Origin: Azospirillum formosense | GTDB taxonomy: Bacteria > Pseudomonadota > Alphaproteobacteria > Azospirillales > Azospirillaceae | DNA: 64,000 bases | NCBI RefSeq assembly: GCF_040500525.1 | Contig: NZ_CP159402.1 | Span: forward strand, 868,001 to 932,000 | Direction: 5' to 3' | Shown: one piece after another, positions 34,245 to 42,132 of the stretch | How the letters are laid out: every line of letters begins with the position of its first letter | Position numbering within the stretch: position 1 is the first letter of the stretch | Position numbers and translations under genes: made by a program | Notes under the pieces: model-generated | The model's database searches: none | Seen by the model: only the letters and a program-made list of their open reading frames with translations | What the model was told of the DNA's origin: nothing

Positions 34245-35390
34245 ATGCCCCCGATCGCCAAACCCGCCCCGAAATCCGCCGCCGGCTCGCTCGCCTCCTT
34301 CGCACCCTGGGCGGGGGAGGGCGGCGTCCGCGTCTATCTGAGACCGGTCGGGCTGCTGCCCATCGCCGCCTGGAGCGCCGGGGCGGCGGTGCCGCTGGCC
34401 GGGGGACGCTTCTCCTTCACCACCGCCGAACTCATCGTCCGGCAGGGGGCTCGGATCGAGCGGGCCTTCGCGCCGCTGACCGAGATCATGGCTTGGGGGT
34501 GGGAGCGCGGGACCGCCGTGGCGCAGAGCCTCGACAAGCGGCTGGGCGCTCTGACCCGCGGGCGGGCGCCGTTCGGTGGGCTGGACCTCGGGCGTCCCCG
34601 CATCATGGCCATTGTCAACGTGACGCCGGACAGCTTTTCCGACGGCGGCGACTTCTTCGACGCCGGGACCGCCATCGCCCACGGCGAGGCGATGCTGGAG
34701 GCCGGCGCCGACCTGCTGGACGTCGGCGGCGAATCCACCCGTCCCGGTTCCGCCCCCGTCTCGCCCGAGGAGGAGGAGGCCCGCGTCCTGCCGGTGGTCC
34801 GCCATTTCGCTGCCAGGGGCGCGGTGGTGTCGGTGGACACGCGGCACGCGCGGGTGATGGGCGCGGCGCTCGACGCCGGGGCGGCGCTGATCAACGACGT
34901 GGCCGGGCTGCGCGACCCCGGCGCGCTACCGCTGGTGGCGGAGAAGGCGGCCCCCGTGGTCGTCATGCACATGCGGGGCGAACCCGGCACCATGCAGCAG
35001 AATCCGACCTACGAGGACGCGGCGCTCGACGTCTTCGACTGGCTGGAGGAGCGGGTGGAGGCCTGCCTCGCCGCCGGGGTGGCGCTGGAGCGCATCGCCG
35101 TCGATCCCGGCATCGGCTTCGGCAAGACGGTGGAGCACAATCTCGACATCCTGCGCCACACCGCCCTTTACCACGGGCTGGGCTGCGCCGTGCTGATCGG
35201 CCTGTCGCGCAAGGCCCTGATCGGGAAGCTGTCGCGGAGCGAGCCGCCCAAGGAGCGATTGCCCGGTTCGCTGGCCGCCGGTCTGGAAACGCTGAACCAG
35301 GGCGCGCACCTCCTGCGTGTTCATGACGTGCCCCAAACGGTCCAGGCGCGCGCCGTCTGGGAGGGGCTGCATCCCGCACGGGTGCCGTGA
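34245..35390 (+). CDS. folP: dihydropteroate synthase
   Basis: A 381-residue enzyme that condenses p-aminobenzoate with the pterin diphosphate for folate. The catalytic TIM barrel begins at about residue 115 with IMAIVNVTPDSFSDGG and LDVGGESTRPGSAPVS; NDVAGL, VVVMHMRGEPGTM and DPGIGFGKTVEHN follow. About 110 residues precede the barrel: a Pro-rich head and then GGVRVYLRPVGLLPIAAW, unlike short bacterial FolP (about 280). glmM follows about 130 bp later. The ftsH gene that commonly precedes folP is not here. Confidence 0.92.
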   Translation: MPPIAKPAPKSAAGSLASFAPWAGEGGVRVYLRPVGLLPIAAWSAGAAVPLAGGRFSFTTAELIVRQGARIERAFAPLTEIMAWGWERGTAVAQSLDKRLGALTRGRAPFGGLDLGRPRIMAIVNVTPDSFSDGGDFFDAGTAIAHGEAMLEAGADLLDVGGESTRPGSAPVSPEEEEARVLPVVRHFAARGAVVSVDTRHARVMGAALDAGAALINDVAGLRDPGALPLVAEKAAPVVVMHMRGEPGTMQQNPTYEDAALDVFDWLEERVEACLAAGVALERIAVDPGIGFGKTVEHNLDILRHTALYHGLGCAVLIGLSRKALIGKLSRSEPPKERLPGSLAAGLETLNQGAHLLRVHDVPQTVQARAVWEGLHPARVP

Positions 35391-35519
35391 CCGCATGACG
35401 CGTGTAACCCTTTGGCGTCTGCGCGGAAGGGTTCTTGACCCTGCCCCCCAGGGCAAGCGATGACATTTTCACACATCCGCGATTGCGGTACAGTGACTGG
35501 GCCATTCCCGAGGGTTTTC

Positions 35520-36887
35520 ATGACGCGACACCTGTTCGGCACCGACGGCATCCGCGGCACCGCCAACATCGATCCGATGACGGCGGAAACCGCCCTGCGC
35601 GTCGCGATGGCGTCCGCTTTGCAGTTCCGCCGGGGCGACCACCGGCACCGCGTGGTGATCGGCAAGGACACCCGTCTGTCCGGCTATCTGCTGGAGCCGG
35701 CGCTGACCGCGGGCTTCATCTCCATGGGCATGGACGTGGTGCTGCTCGGCCCGCTGCCGACGCCCGCCGTCGCCATGCTGACGCGCTCGCTTCGCGCCGA
35801 CCTCGGCGTGATGATCTCCGCCTCCCACAACCCGTACCAGGACAACGGCATCAAGCTGTTCGGGCCGGACGGCTACAAGCTGTCGGACGCGGTGGAGATC
35901 GCCATCGAGACGCGCATGGGCCAGCCCTTCGCGCCGGACCTCGCCGGCTCCGCCGATCTCGGCCGCGCCTCCCGCCTGGAGGACTCGACGGGCCGCTACA
36001 TCGAGTATGTGAAGAACACCTTCCCGCGCGGCCTGCGGCTGGACGGGTTGAGGATCGTCGTGGATTGCGCCAACGGCGCCGCCTACCGCGTCGCCCCGAA
36101 GGTGCTGTACGAGCTGGGGGCCGACGTGATCCCGGTCGGCGTCAACCCGGACGGCCTGAACATCAACAAGGAGTGCGGCGCCACCGCCACCCGGACCCTG
36201 CAGGAGCAGGTGGTTGCCCATGGCGCCCATCTGGGCATCGCGCTGGACGGCGACGCCGACCGCCTGATCATGGTCGACGAGGCCGGGCGCGTCGTCGACG
36301 GCGACCAGGTGATGGCTCTGATCGCCTCCTCCTGGGCGCAGGCGCAGACGCTGAAGGGCGGCGGCGTGGTCGCCACGGTCATGTCCAACCTGGGCATGGA
36401 GCGGCATCTCCAGGGGCTGGGCATCGCGCTGGTCCGAACGCCGGTCGGCGACCGCTATGTGGTGGAACATATGCGCGAGCACGGCTACAACGTCGGTGGG
36501 GAGCAGTCGGGGCACGTCGTGCTGTCCGACTATTCCACGACCGGCGACGGGCTGATCGCCGCACTCCAGGTCCTGGCGGTGCTGATCCAGTCCGGCGGCC
36601 GGGCGGCCAGCGAGGTCTGCCAGGTCTTCGCCCCGGTGCCGCAGAAGCTGACCAACGTCCGCTTCGCCGCCGGTTCGAAGCCGCTGGAGATCGCCTCCGT
36701 CCAGGCGGCGATCCGCGACGGCGAGGCGCGGCTGAACGGGTCGGGACGCATCCTGATCCGCAAGTCGGGGACCGAGCCGGTGATCCGCGTCATGGCGGAA
36801 GGCGACGACGAAGGGCTGGTGAACGCGGTGGTGGCCGACATTGCCGGCGCCATCACGGACGCCGCCCGGCTGGAGACCGCCTCCTAA
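35520..36887 (+). CDS. glmM: phosphoglucosamine mutase
   Basis: A 455-residue enzyme that interconverts glucosamine 6- and 1-phosphate for peptidoglycan and LPS precursors. The phosphoserine loop is [19 protein letters not shown]; the metal loop is [11 protein letters not shown]; sugar-binding GGEQSGHVV and phosphate-binding [12 protein letters not shown] are intact. The start at 35520 gives [13 protein letters not shown], the family head, with GAGGG upstream; a start at 35460 in frame would add 20 residues. thiD starts 41 bp after the stop. Confidence 0.96.
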   Translation: MTRHLFGTDGIRGTANIDPMTAETALRVAMASALQFRRGDHRHRVVIGKDTRLSGYLLEPALTAGFISMGMDVVLLGPLPTPAVAMLTRSLRADLGVMISASHNPYQDNGIKLFGPDGYKLSDAVEIAIETRMGQPFAPDLAGSADLGRASRLEDSTGRYIEYVKNTFPRGLRLDGLRIVVDCANGAAYRVAPKVLYELGADVIPVGVNPDGLNINKECGATATRTLQEQVVAHGAHLGIALDGDADRLIMVDEAGRVVDGDQVMALIASSWAQAQTLKGGGVVATVMSNLGMERHLQGLGIALVRTPVGDRYVVEHMREHGYNVGGEQSGHVVLSDYSTTGDGLIAALQVLAVLIQSGGRAASEVCQVFAPVPQKLTNVRFAAGSKPLEIASVQAAIRDGEARLNGSGRILIRKSGTEPVIRVMAEGDDEGLVNAVVADIAGAITDAARLETAS

Positions 36888-36928
36888 GGCCCACCCTCCA
36901 ACCAGACGACCAGACGGAAGCAATCCCG

Positions 36929-37744
36929 ATGCAGGCCCACCCGATCAACGGCCGTGTTCTCATCGTCGCCGGGTCCGATTCCGGCGGCGGTGCCGGCATC
37001 CAGGCGGACATCAAGGCGGTCAGCGCGCTGAACGCCTTCGCCATGACGGCCATCGCGGCGCTGACCGCGCAGAACACGACGGGGGTCTATGGTGTGCTGC
37101 CCGTGGATCCGGCCTTCGTCGCCCTGCAGATGAAGGTGGTGCTGGAGGATCTCGGGGCCGACAGCATCAAGATCGGCATGCTCGCCAACGCCGCCGTCAT
37201 CGAGGCGGTGGCCGGCGAGTACGAGGAGCGGGCGATCAACGTTCCGCTGGTCGTCGATCCGGTGATGGTCTCAAAAAGCGGCCATTTCCTGCTGGAGCCG
37301 GACGCGGTGCAGACCCTGCGCAAGCGCCTGCTGCCCCATGCGGAGTTGGTCACCCCCAACCTGCCGGAGGCGGAGGCGCTGACCGACATCCCGGTGCGCA
37401 ACCTGGACGACATGCGCCGCGCCGCCGAGATGATCCGCACCTTCGGGCCGAAGTCCGTCCTGCTGAAGGGCGGCCATCTGGAGGACGAGCGGCTGTGCGA
37501 CCTGCTGCTCACCGAGGACGGCGAGGAGGTGTTCGAGGGGCGGCGCATCCACACCCCGCACACCCACGGCACCGGCTGCACCCTGGCCTCGGCCATCGCC
37601 GCCGGCATCGCCCAGGGGCTGGGCGTGCGCGATTCGGTGGCCCGCGCCCGCGCCTATGTGGATGAGGCCATCCGCTCCGCTCCCGGTTTCGGGCACGGCC
37701 ATGGCCCGCTGAACCATCTGCACACGGTCCGGCCGTTCCCGTAA
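36929..37744 (+). CDS. thiD: hydroxymethylpyrimidine/phosphomethylpyrimidine kinase
   Basis: A 271-residue ribokinase-like kinase for thiamine synthesis, phosphorylating HMP and HMP-P. The head is RVLIVAGSDSGGGAGIQADIK, and the middle is VVDPVMVSKSGHFLL. KGGH lies near 180, and the anion hole/catalytic Asp is in THGTGCTLASAIAA-type region (here HTHGTGCTLAS). Length and order are normal. It follows glmM closely and may share its transcript. I see no TPP riboswitch in the 41-bp gap. Confidence 0.95.
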   Translation: MQAHPINGRVLIVAGSDSGGGAGIQADIKAVSALNAFAMTAIAALTAQNTTGVYGVLPVDPAFVALQMKVVLEDLGADSIKIGMLANAAVIEAVAGEYEERAINVPLVVDPVMVSKSGHFLLEPDAVQTLRKRLLPHAELVTPNLPEAEALTDIPVRNLDDMRRAAEMIRTFGPKSVLLKGGHLEDERLCDLLLTEDGEEVFEGRRIHTPHTHGTGCTLASAIAAGIAQGLGVRDSVARARAYVDEAIRSAPGFGHGHGPLNHLHTVRPFP

Positions 37745-37771
37745 GGGCGCGGCCGCTCCGCCTTTATCTCA

Positions 37772-39166
37772 TCATACGATCGACAGCATCGCGGTCTGCG
37801 GGTTGTCCAGCAGGTCGGCCAGCGTGCGCAGGCCGCGCGCCAGCTCGTCCCGGCTGTGCGGGTGGCAGAGGCCCAGCCGCACGGCGTGGGGGGCGCTGGC
37901 CCGGCCCACGGCGAACACGTCGCCGCCCGTCACCTTCACGCCGCGGCGCAGCGCCTCGGCGATGAAGTCGTCGCGCCGCCAGGGCTCGGGCAGGACCAGC
38001 CAGAGATGCTGCGCCGAAGCGTGCCCGCAGACGGCGCTGGCGGGCAGGATGGAGCGGGCGATCTGCTGGCGGGCCATGGCTTCCCCGCGCTGGGCCTCGG
38101 CGATGCGGTCGGCGCTGCCGTCTGTGATCCAGCGCGTCGCGACCTCCGGCGGCAGGGGCGGGGAGGAGTATTGCAGGGCGCGGATGACCGCCTCCACCCG
38201 CGGCACCAGGGCCGGCGGAGCGACCACATAGCCGACGCGCAGCCCGGCCGACACGCTCTTGGACAGGCTGTTCACATAGACCGTGACGTCCGGGGCGATG
38301 GCCTGGATGGGCTTCGCGTCGTGGACCAGGAAGCCGAAGACGTCGTCTTCGACCAGCACCACCCCGTAGCGGCGGGCGATGGCCGCGATCTCCACCCGCC
38401 GGGCCTGCGGCATGACGGAGGCGGTGGGGTTGTGCAGGGTCGGCACCAGATACAGCGCCTTGGGCGCCAGGCGGCGGCAGGCGCTGTCGAAACTGTCCGG
38501 CACCACGCCATGCTCGTCGATGGCAATGCCTTCCAGGTGGTAGCCCTCGATCGCGCTCAGCGTCTTCATGCCGTAGTTGGTCAGCCGCTCCGTCAGCACC
38601 ACGTCGCCGGGGCGGGCCACCGCGGCCAGCGCCACCGCCATGGCGTTCTGCGCGCCGGTGGTCAGCAGGACCGTATCGGGGGAGGCCGCCGCCCGGTGCT
38701 GCCGCGTCAGCCATTGCGCTCCGGCCGCGCGGTGGGCGGGCAGGCCGGCGTGCGGCGCGTACTCCAGCAGCGACCCCAGGTTCGGCGAGGCGCCGATGGC
38801 GGCAAGGGTGGCGCCCATCATCGGCACCGACATCGGATGCTCCGGCGTCACGACGGTCATGTTGATGACGGACGGTTCCGGCCGCGGCGTCCAGGTGAAG
38901 GGGTCGGACGGGGGCATGTGGCGCTGCCCCTGCACAAAAGTGCCGCGCCCGACCTCGCCGCCGATGAGCCCGCGCTTCTCCGCTTCCGTGTAGGCGCGGG
39001 TGATCGTCCCGACGGTGACGCCGAGGCGGTAGGCGAGGTCGCGGTGGGTGGGAAGCCGGGTGCCGGGAGCGAGCCGTCCGTTGGCGATGTCGTCGGACAG
39101 GGCGTCGGCGATGGCGCGGTAACGGGGGCCTTGCCGGCCCTCCAGATCGGGAACCCAATTTGTCAT
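37772..39166 (-). CDS. MocR-family regulator (GntR wing helix plus aminotransferase-like domain)
   Basis: A 464-residue regulator: GntR winged helix at about 15-75 (YRAIADALSDDIANGRLAPG and RDLAYRLGVTVGTITRAY) and a class-I aminotransferase-like domain. The PLP lysine is in YVNSLSKSVSAGLRVGYVV, so the cofactor site seems intact. MocR proteins usually sense an amino compound through PLP. ATG at 39166 is chosen, giving MTNWVPDL; no ribosome binding site lies before it, while a TTG twelve codons upstream would put the shared operator inside the gene. The start lies 4 bp from the shared motif at 39170. Confidence 0.9.
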   Translation of the reverse strand: MTNWVPDLEGRQGPRYRAIADALSDDIANGRLAPGTRLPTHRDLAYRLGVTVGTITRAYTEAEKRGLIGGEVGRGTFVQGQRHMPPSDPFTWTPRPEPSVINMTVVTPEHPMSVPMMGATLAAIGASPNLGSLLEYAPHAGLPAHRAAGAQWLTRQHRAAASPDTVLLTTGAQNAMAVALAAVARPGDVVLTERLTNYGMKTLSAIEGYHLEGIAIDEHGVVPDSFDSACRRLAPKALYLVPTLHNPTASVMPQARRVEIAAIARRYGVVLVEDDVFGFLVHDAKPIQAIAPDVTVYVNSLSKSVSAGLRVGYVVAPPALVPRVEAVIRALQYSSPPLPPEVATRWITDGSADRIAEAQRGEAMARQQIARSILPASAVCGHASAQHLWLVLPEPWRRDDFIAEALRRGVKVTGGDVFAVGRASAPHAVRLGLCHPHSRDELARGLRTLADLLDNPQTAMLSIV

Positions 39167-39169
39167 AGG

Positions 39170-39226
39170 GACAATGATGACATTGTGCCGATCCTCCGGC
39201 AAGTGTCACCGCATTGTCGCGATTGT
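39170..39226. promoter_or_regulatory. bipartite operator candidate A, before the MocR gene
   Basis: GACAATGATGACATTG (39170-39185) is followed 42 bp later, start to start, by CATTGTCGCGATTGT (39212-39226). ACAATG (39171-39176) and CATTGT (39181-39186) form an exact inverted repeat with a 4-bp spacer. The same two blocks occur in the same order, 44 bp apart, at 41361-41419. The repeated half-site is ATTGT/ACAAT. It lies right before the regulator's start and suggests self-control. Confidence 0.6.
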
Positions 39227-39252
39227 GTGTGTCCGGCTGCGCCGCGCGCGCG

Positions 39253-39278
39253 GGAACCCGGACGGCCAAGCGGGCGTT
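39253..39278 (+). promoter_or_regulatory. EcfG-type (general stress) promoter of the DUF2892 gene
   Basis: GGAAC at 39253-39257 and CGTT at 39275-39278 are 17 bp apart, an exact match to the alphaproteobacterial general stress response consensus. The DUF2892 start is 69 bp downstream. Dependence on EcfG is inferred. Confidence 0.65.
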
Positions 39279-39346
39279 GCAGTCAGGACCGCCCGGCGCT
39301 GCTTCGGCATCCCTTTCGCGCCGGGCACAGCCGGGAGAATTCAGGC

Positions 39347-39673
39347 ATGAGCGCCGAAAACGCCATCCGACACACCTATGACCGCTTCTTTGGAGGCGCG
39401 CAGAATCTCGGGCCGCTGGAACGCGCCGTGTCCACCGGCCTCGGCCTCGTCATGGCGGCGGGCGGCGTGCGCCGCGGCGCCGACGTGCGGGGCGCCATCA
39501 TGGGGCTGGCCGGCGCCGCCCTGGTGGCCCGCGGCATGAGCGGGCACTGCCCGCTGAAGGCCATGGTGGCCGACGAGGACCACGATCGCCTCTCCGGCCC
39601 GCGCTCCGAGCGCTACAGCCCGGGCGAGGGGCCGCTGGAGCGCACGCCGGCCCGCACCGGCTCCTATTCCTGA
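39347..39673 (+). CDS. DUF2892-type small membrane protein
   Basis: A 108-residue protein with a hydrophobic core (LGLVMAAGGVRRGADVRGAIMGLAGAALVARGM) and the GHCPL motif typical of DUF2892/inner membrane protein YgaP-like tails. The extended C-terminus (about 75-108) is charged and serine-rich. Role unknown; relatives often occur in stress-related loci. The start at 39347 has GGGAG about 10 nt upstream. An exact EcfG promoter match precedes it. Confidence 0.75.
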   Translation: MSAENAIRHTYDRFFGGAQNLGPLERAVSTGLGLVMAAGGVRRGADVRGAIMGLAGAALVARGMSGHCPLKAMVADEDHDRLSGPRSERYSPGEGPLERTPARTGSYS

Positions 39674-39700
39674 CGGAACGGGACGGTCACGGAGTGACGG

Positions 39701-40039
39701 TCACGAGGATGAGGAAGCGGCGCGGCGCCGCCGCTTCCATTCCTTCCAACGCCGCTCGCCGCGCACCAGCGCGCGGTTGATCGGCGGGCGAAGAAACGGA
39801 ACGTCGTAGGCGAGCAGCACGAGGCCGAGAGGCAGCATCCAGATGCCCAGCACGGGCAGGAAGCTGAGCAGCCCGCCGACAATCAGCAGCAGCCCGGCGG
39901 GGACGCGCACCCAGGTCGCCCGCGGCTCGCGGAGCCAGGCCAGCACCCGCGCCATGGAGTCGGGAAGCTTCTCCTGGATGCGATCCACCCGCCGCTCGAG
40001 GCGTCTGTGGTGCTGGTCGCTCAACGCGGCACTCTCCAT
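39701..40039 (-). CDS. small membrane protein, function unknown
   Basis: A 112-residue protein. A helical basic head (HHRRLERRVDRIQEKLPDSMARVLAWLREP) leads to two closely spaced hydrophobic segments (GLLLIVGGLLSFLPVLGIWMLPLGLVLLAYDVPFL) and a very basic tail (RRWKEWKRRRRAASSSS). I recognise no family name with confidence; the two-helix core resembles tryptophan-rich sensory or PGPGW-type small proteins. It is convergent with the DUF2892 gene (27 bp). Confidence 0.6.
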   Translation of the reverse strand: MESAALSDQHHRRLERRVDRIQEKLPDSMARVLAWLREPRATWVRVPAGLLLIVGGLLSFLPVLGIWMLPLGLVLLAYDVPFLRPPINRALVRGERRWKEWKRRRRAASSSS

Positions 40040-40465
40040 CTTGTCGATCCGGCCCTGATGGTTGTCGTTCGGCTGCGGCGGCGCCCCGGATCACCGGACC
40101 GGCCGCTCCCAAGCCGCCATATGGGAACCGCCAGGCGTGTTCCAAGCTCCCGTCCGTGTGGAACCCGCGAGGCGGCGGGTCTCTTGAAAGGCGTCGGCCA
40201 CACGGCCAACTATTAGGGCAATCAGGGTCCGGGCCCCTCTGGCAGCCGAGTCGCCGGTCACGAGGTCGGGGGCTGCGATGTCGGATCCCTTCATCTGCTT
40301 TTGCGCCGACGGGCGTGACCGCATCTGGAGGGTCTTTCGACGGACAGCGCAGCCGTGCCTTCCCGCCGCCGCTTGTCCGCGGCCGATCCGCCGCCCGCTT
40401 TGCCGCCGGGGGACTCCGCCGGTCTAAGGCCCGCCGCTAGAGGCTTGAACGAGGGAGTTTTCGCA
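40040..40465. other. 426-bp intergenic region before the Bax inhibitor-1-like gene
   Basis: No gene or RNA is supported. On the plus strand TTGAAA (40184-40189) could be a -35 box, but only weak -10 partners (AACTAT at 40208-40213) follow. The GAGGGAG ribosome binding site of the next gene lies at 40451-40457. The rest shows only general GC-rich inverted repeats. Confidence 0.3.
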
Positions 40466-41191
40466 ATGTTCGACCAGTATCCCAACCAGAGTCGTTGGGG
40501 CGCGGGCGCCGCGGGCGTGGACCGTGCGGCGTTCGACGAGGGCCTGCGCAAGCACATGCTGCGGGTCTACAACTTCATGATGCTCGGCCTTGGCGTGACG
40601 GGGCTGGTGGCGCTGTTCGTGGCGAGCACGCCGGCGCTGTATGTGCCGATCTTCACGACCCCGCTGAAGTGGGTGGTGATGCTGGCGCCGCTGGCCTTCA
40701 TCATGGTGCTGTCCTTCCGCTTCCACGCGATGTCGGCCAGTGCGCTGCAGGGTCTGTTCTGGGCCTTCTGCGCGGTGATGGGCGTGTCGATGGCGTCGAT
40801 CTTCCTGGTCTTCACCGGGGCCAGCGTGGCGCGGGTGTTCTTCATCACCGCGGCGATGTTCGCGGCGATGAGCCTGTGGGGCTACACCACCAAGGCCGAC
40901 CTGTCGAAGATGGGCTCGTTCCTGATGATGGGCCTGATCGGCATCGTCATCGCCAGCCTGGTCAACATCTTCGTCGGCTCCAGCGCGCTGCAGTTCGCCA
41001 TCTCGGTCATCGGCGTGGTCATCTTCACCGGCCTGACCGCCTACGACACCCAGCGCATCAAGGAGGAGTACGCCGAGGGCTACGGACACGAGACCAACAC
41101 CAAGCTCGCCGTCATGGGCGCCCTCTCCCTCTACCTCAACTTCATCAACCTCTTCCAGATGCTCCTCCAGCTCATGGGCAACCGCGAGTAA
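40466..41191 (+). CDS. Bax inhibitor-1/YccA family membrane protein
   Basis: A 241-residue inner-membrane protein with seven hydrophobic helices, of the BI-1/YccA/TMBIM family. In E. coli YccA modulates the FtsH protease, and other members leak Ca2+. The family blocks are FMMLGLGVTGLVALFVAS, TAAMFAAMSLWGYTTKADLSKMGSFLMMGLIGI and FTGLTAYDTQRIKEEYAEGYG, followed by LAVMGALSLYLNFINLFQMLLQLMGNRE. The start at 40466 has GAGGGAG 8 nt before it. A strong terminator follows. Confidence 0.95.
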   Translation: MFDQYPNQSRWGAGAAGVDRAAFDEGLRKHMLRVYNFMMLGLGVTGLVALFVASTPALYVPIFTTPLKWVVMLAPLAFIMVLSFRFHAMSASALQGLFWAFCAVMGVSMASIFLVFTGASVARVFFITAAMFAAMSLWGYTTKADLSKMGSFLMMGLIGIVIASLVNIFVGSSALQFAISVIGVVIFTGLTAYDTQRIKEEYAEGYGHETNTKLAVMGALSLYLNFINLFQMLLQLMGNRE

Positions 41192-41227
41192 CGGGACCGC
41201 ATCGGGCGCATCACAAGCGCTTTGCCG

Positions 41228-41257
41228 GGCCGGCCGCGTTCCGCGGCCGGCCTTTTT
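41228..41257 (+). terminator. intrinsic terminator after the BI-1 gene
   Basis: An 11-bp perfect GC stem (41228-41238 with 41242-41252), loop TTC, then TTTTT. It cleanly separates the BI-1 gene from the DUF1127 gene cluster. Confidence 0.93.
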
Positions 41258-41360
41258 CATGCCCGGAGGGTGAGGTCGCCTTGGATCGGGATCGTCCAAA
41301 CGGATGTGTCACCGGTGGGTGTGGCTGCCGGGATACATCCGACATCGGAAATGTAATGGT

Positions 41361-41419
41361 GACAATAATGACATTGACCGGGACGATTGCGCGGACATAA
41401 TCGCCATTGTCTCGATTGT
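41361..41419. promoter_or_regulatory. bipartite operator candidate B, before DUF1127-GNAT-PhzF
   Basis: GACAATAATGACATTG (41361-41376) differs from copy A by one base in 16, and CATTGTCTCGATTGT (41405-41419) by one in 15. Their start-to-start distance is 44 bp, against 42 in copy A. It lies 35-93 bp upstream of the DUF1127 ATG, in the promoter region. Binding by the MocR-type regulator 2.2 kb away is inferred from the shared motif. Confidence 0.6.
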
Positions 41420-41453
41420 TCGGGGCTGAATGTTTTGACGAAGGAGGCATGTC

Positions 41454-41702
41454 ATGCGCACCACAGAAGCGACCCGGTCGTCCGGATCGTCCTCGTTCAC
41501 GACCGTCTTCAAGGTCATCGCGCGCGCCCTTTCCGTCGGCATCCGCCCCGTCTGGCTCGTGATGGAGGCCGGCCTGAACGGCTATGAGCGGTGGCGGCAG
41601 CGGCAGGCGCTGATGCGGCTGGACGACCATCTGCTGAAGGACATCGGCGTGTCCCGCGCCGACGTGGACAGCGAAGTCAACAAGCCCTTCTGGCGGAGCT
41701 GA
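41454..41702 (+). CDS. DUF1127-domain small protein
   Basis: An 82-residue protein with a C-terminal DUF1127 domain: YERWRQRQALMRLDDHLLKDIGVSRADVDSEV. Short arginine-rich DUF1127 proteins in alphaproteobacteria affect RNA turnover and phosphate or carbon metabolism in some species. The longer head here (about 35 residues) has a hydrophobic patch. AAGGAGG precedes the ATG. The GNAT gene begins 4 bp after the stop, so they are one unit. Confidence 0.87.
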   Translation: MRTTEATRSSGSSSFTTVFKVIARALSVGIRPVWLVMEAGLNGYERWRQRQALMRLDDHLLKDIGVSRADVDSEVNKPFWRS

Positions 41703-41706
41703 GCGG

Positions 41707-42123
41707 ATGAGCGCCGATGCGATCCTCTACGCCGTCGAGCCCGACCTGACCGCCGACGCCTTCATCGACGTGCTGCACCGCTCCGGGCTGGCCGAGCGCC
41801 GCCCCGTAGCGGACCGCCCGCGCGTGGAGGCGATGCTGCGCAACGCCGGCCTGATCGTGACCGCCCGAAACGTGGACGGCGATCTGGTCGGCGTCGCGCG
41901 GTCCGTCACCGATTTCGCCTTCTGCTGCTACCTGTCGGACCTCGCCGTCGACCGCGCCTGTCAGGGGCGCGGCATCGGCAAGGAGCTGATGCGCCGCACC
42001 CGCGCCGCGGTGGGGGAGGGCGTGACCTGCCTTCTCCTGTCGGCGCCCAAGGCGGTCAGCTTCTACGAGGCGGCGGGGATGGAGCGGCACGCCCAGGCGT
42101 TCCTGTTCACCGAGAAACCCTAA
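41707..42123 (+). CDS. GNAT-family N-acetyltransferase
   Basis: A 138-residue acetyl-CoA-dependent transferase. The acetyl-CoA loop is DRACQGRGIGKELMRRT (R/Q-x-x-G-x-G/A), preceded by the beta-4 strand CCYLSDLAVD and followed by LLLSAPKAVSFYEAAGM. The acceptor amine is unknown. It lies 4 bp after DUF1127 and 9 bp before phzF; the trio probably shares the promoter with operator B. Confidence 0.9.
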   Translation: MSADAILYAVEPDLTADAFIDVLHRSGLAERRPVADRPRVEAMLRNAGLIVTARNVDGDLVGVARSVTDFAFCCYLSDLAVDRACQGRGIGKELMRRTRAAVGEGVTCLLLSAPKAVSFYEAAGMERHAQAFLFTEKP

Positions 42124-42132
42124 GGAGGCACC

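Noticed and set aside
40183-40216. Heat-shock (sigma32) promoter before the BI-1 gene
   Set aside because: CTTGAA is present, but the downstream -10 element does not fit the alphaproteobacterial consensus at suitable spacing.
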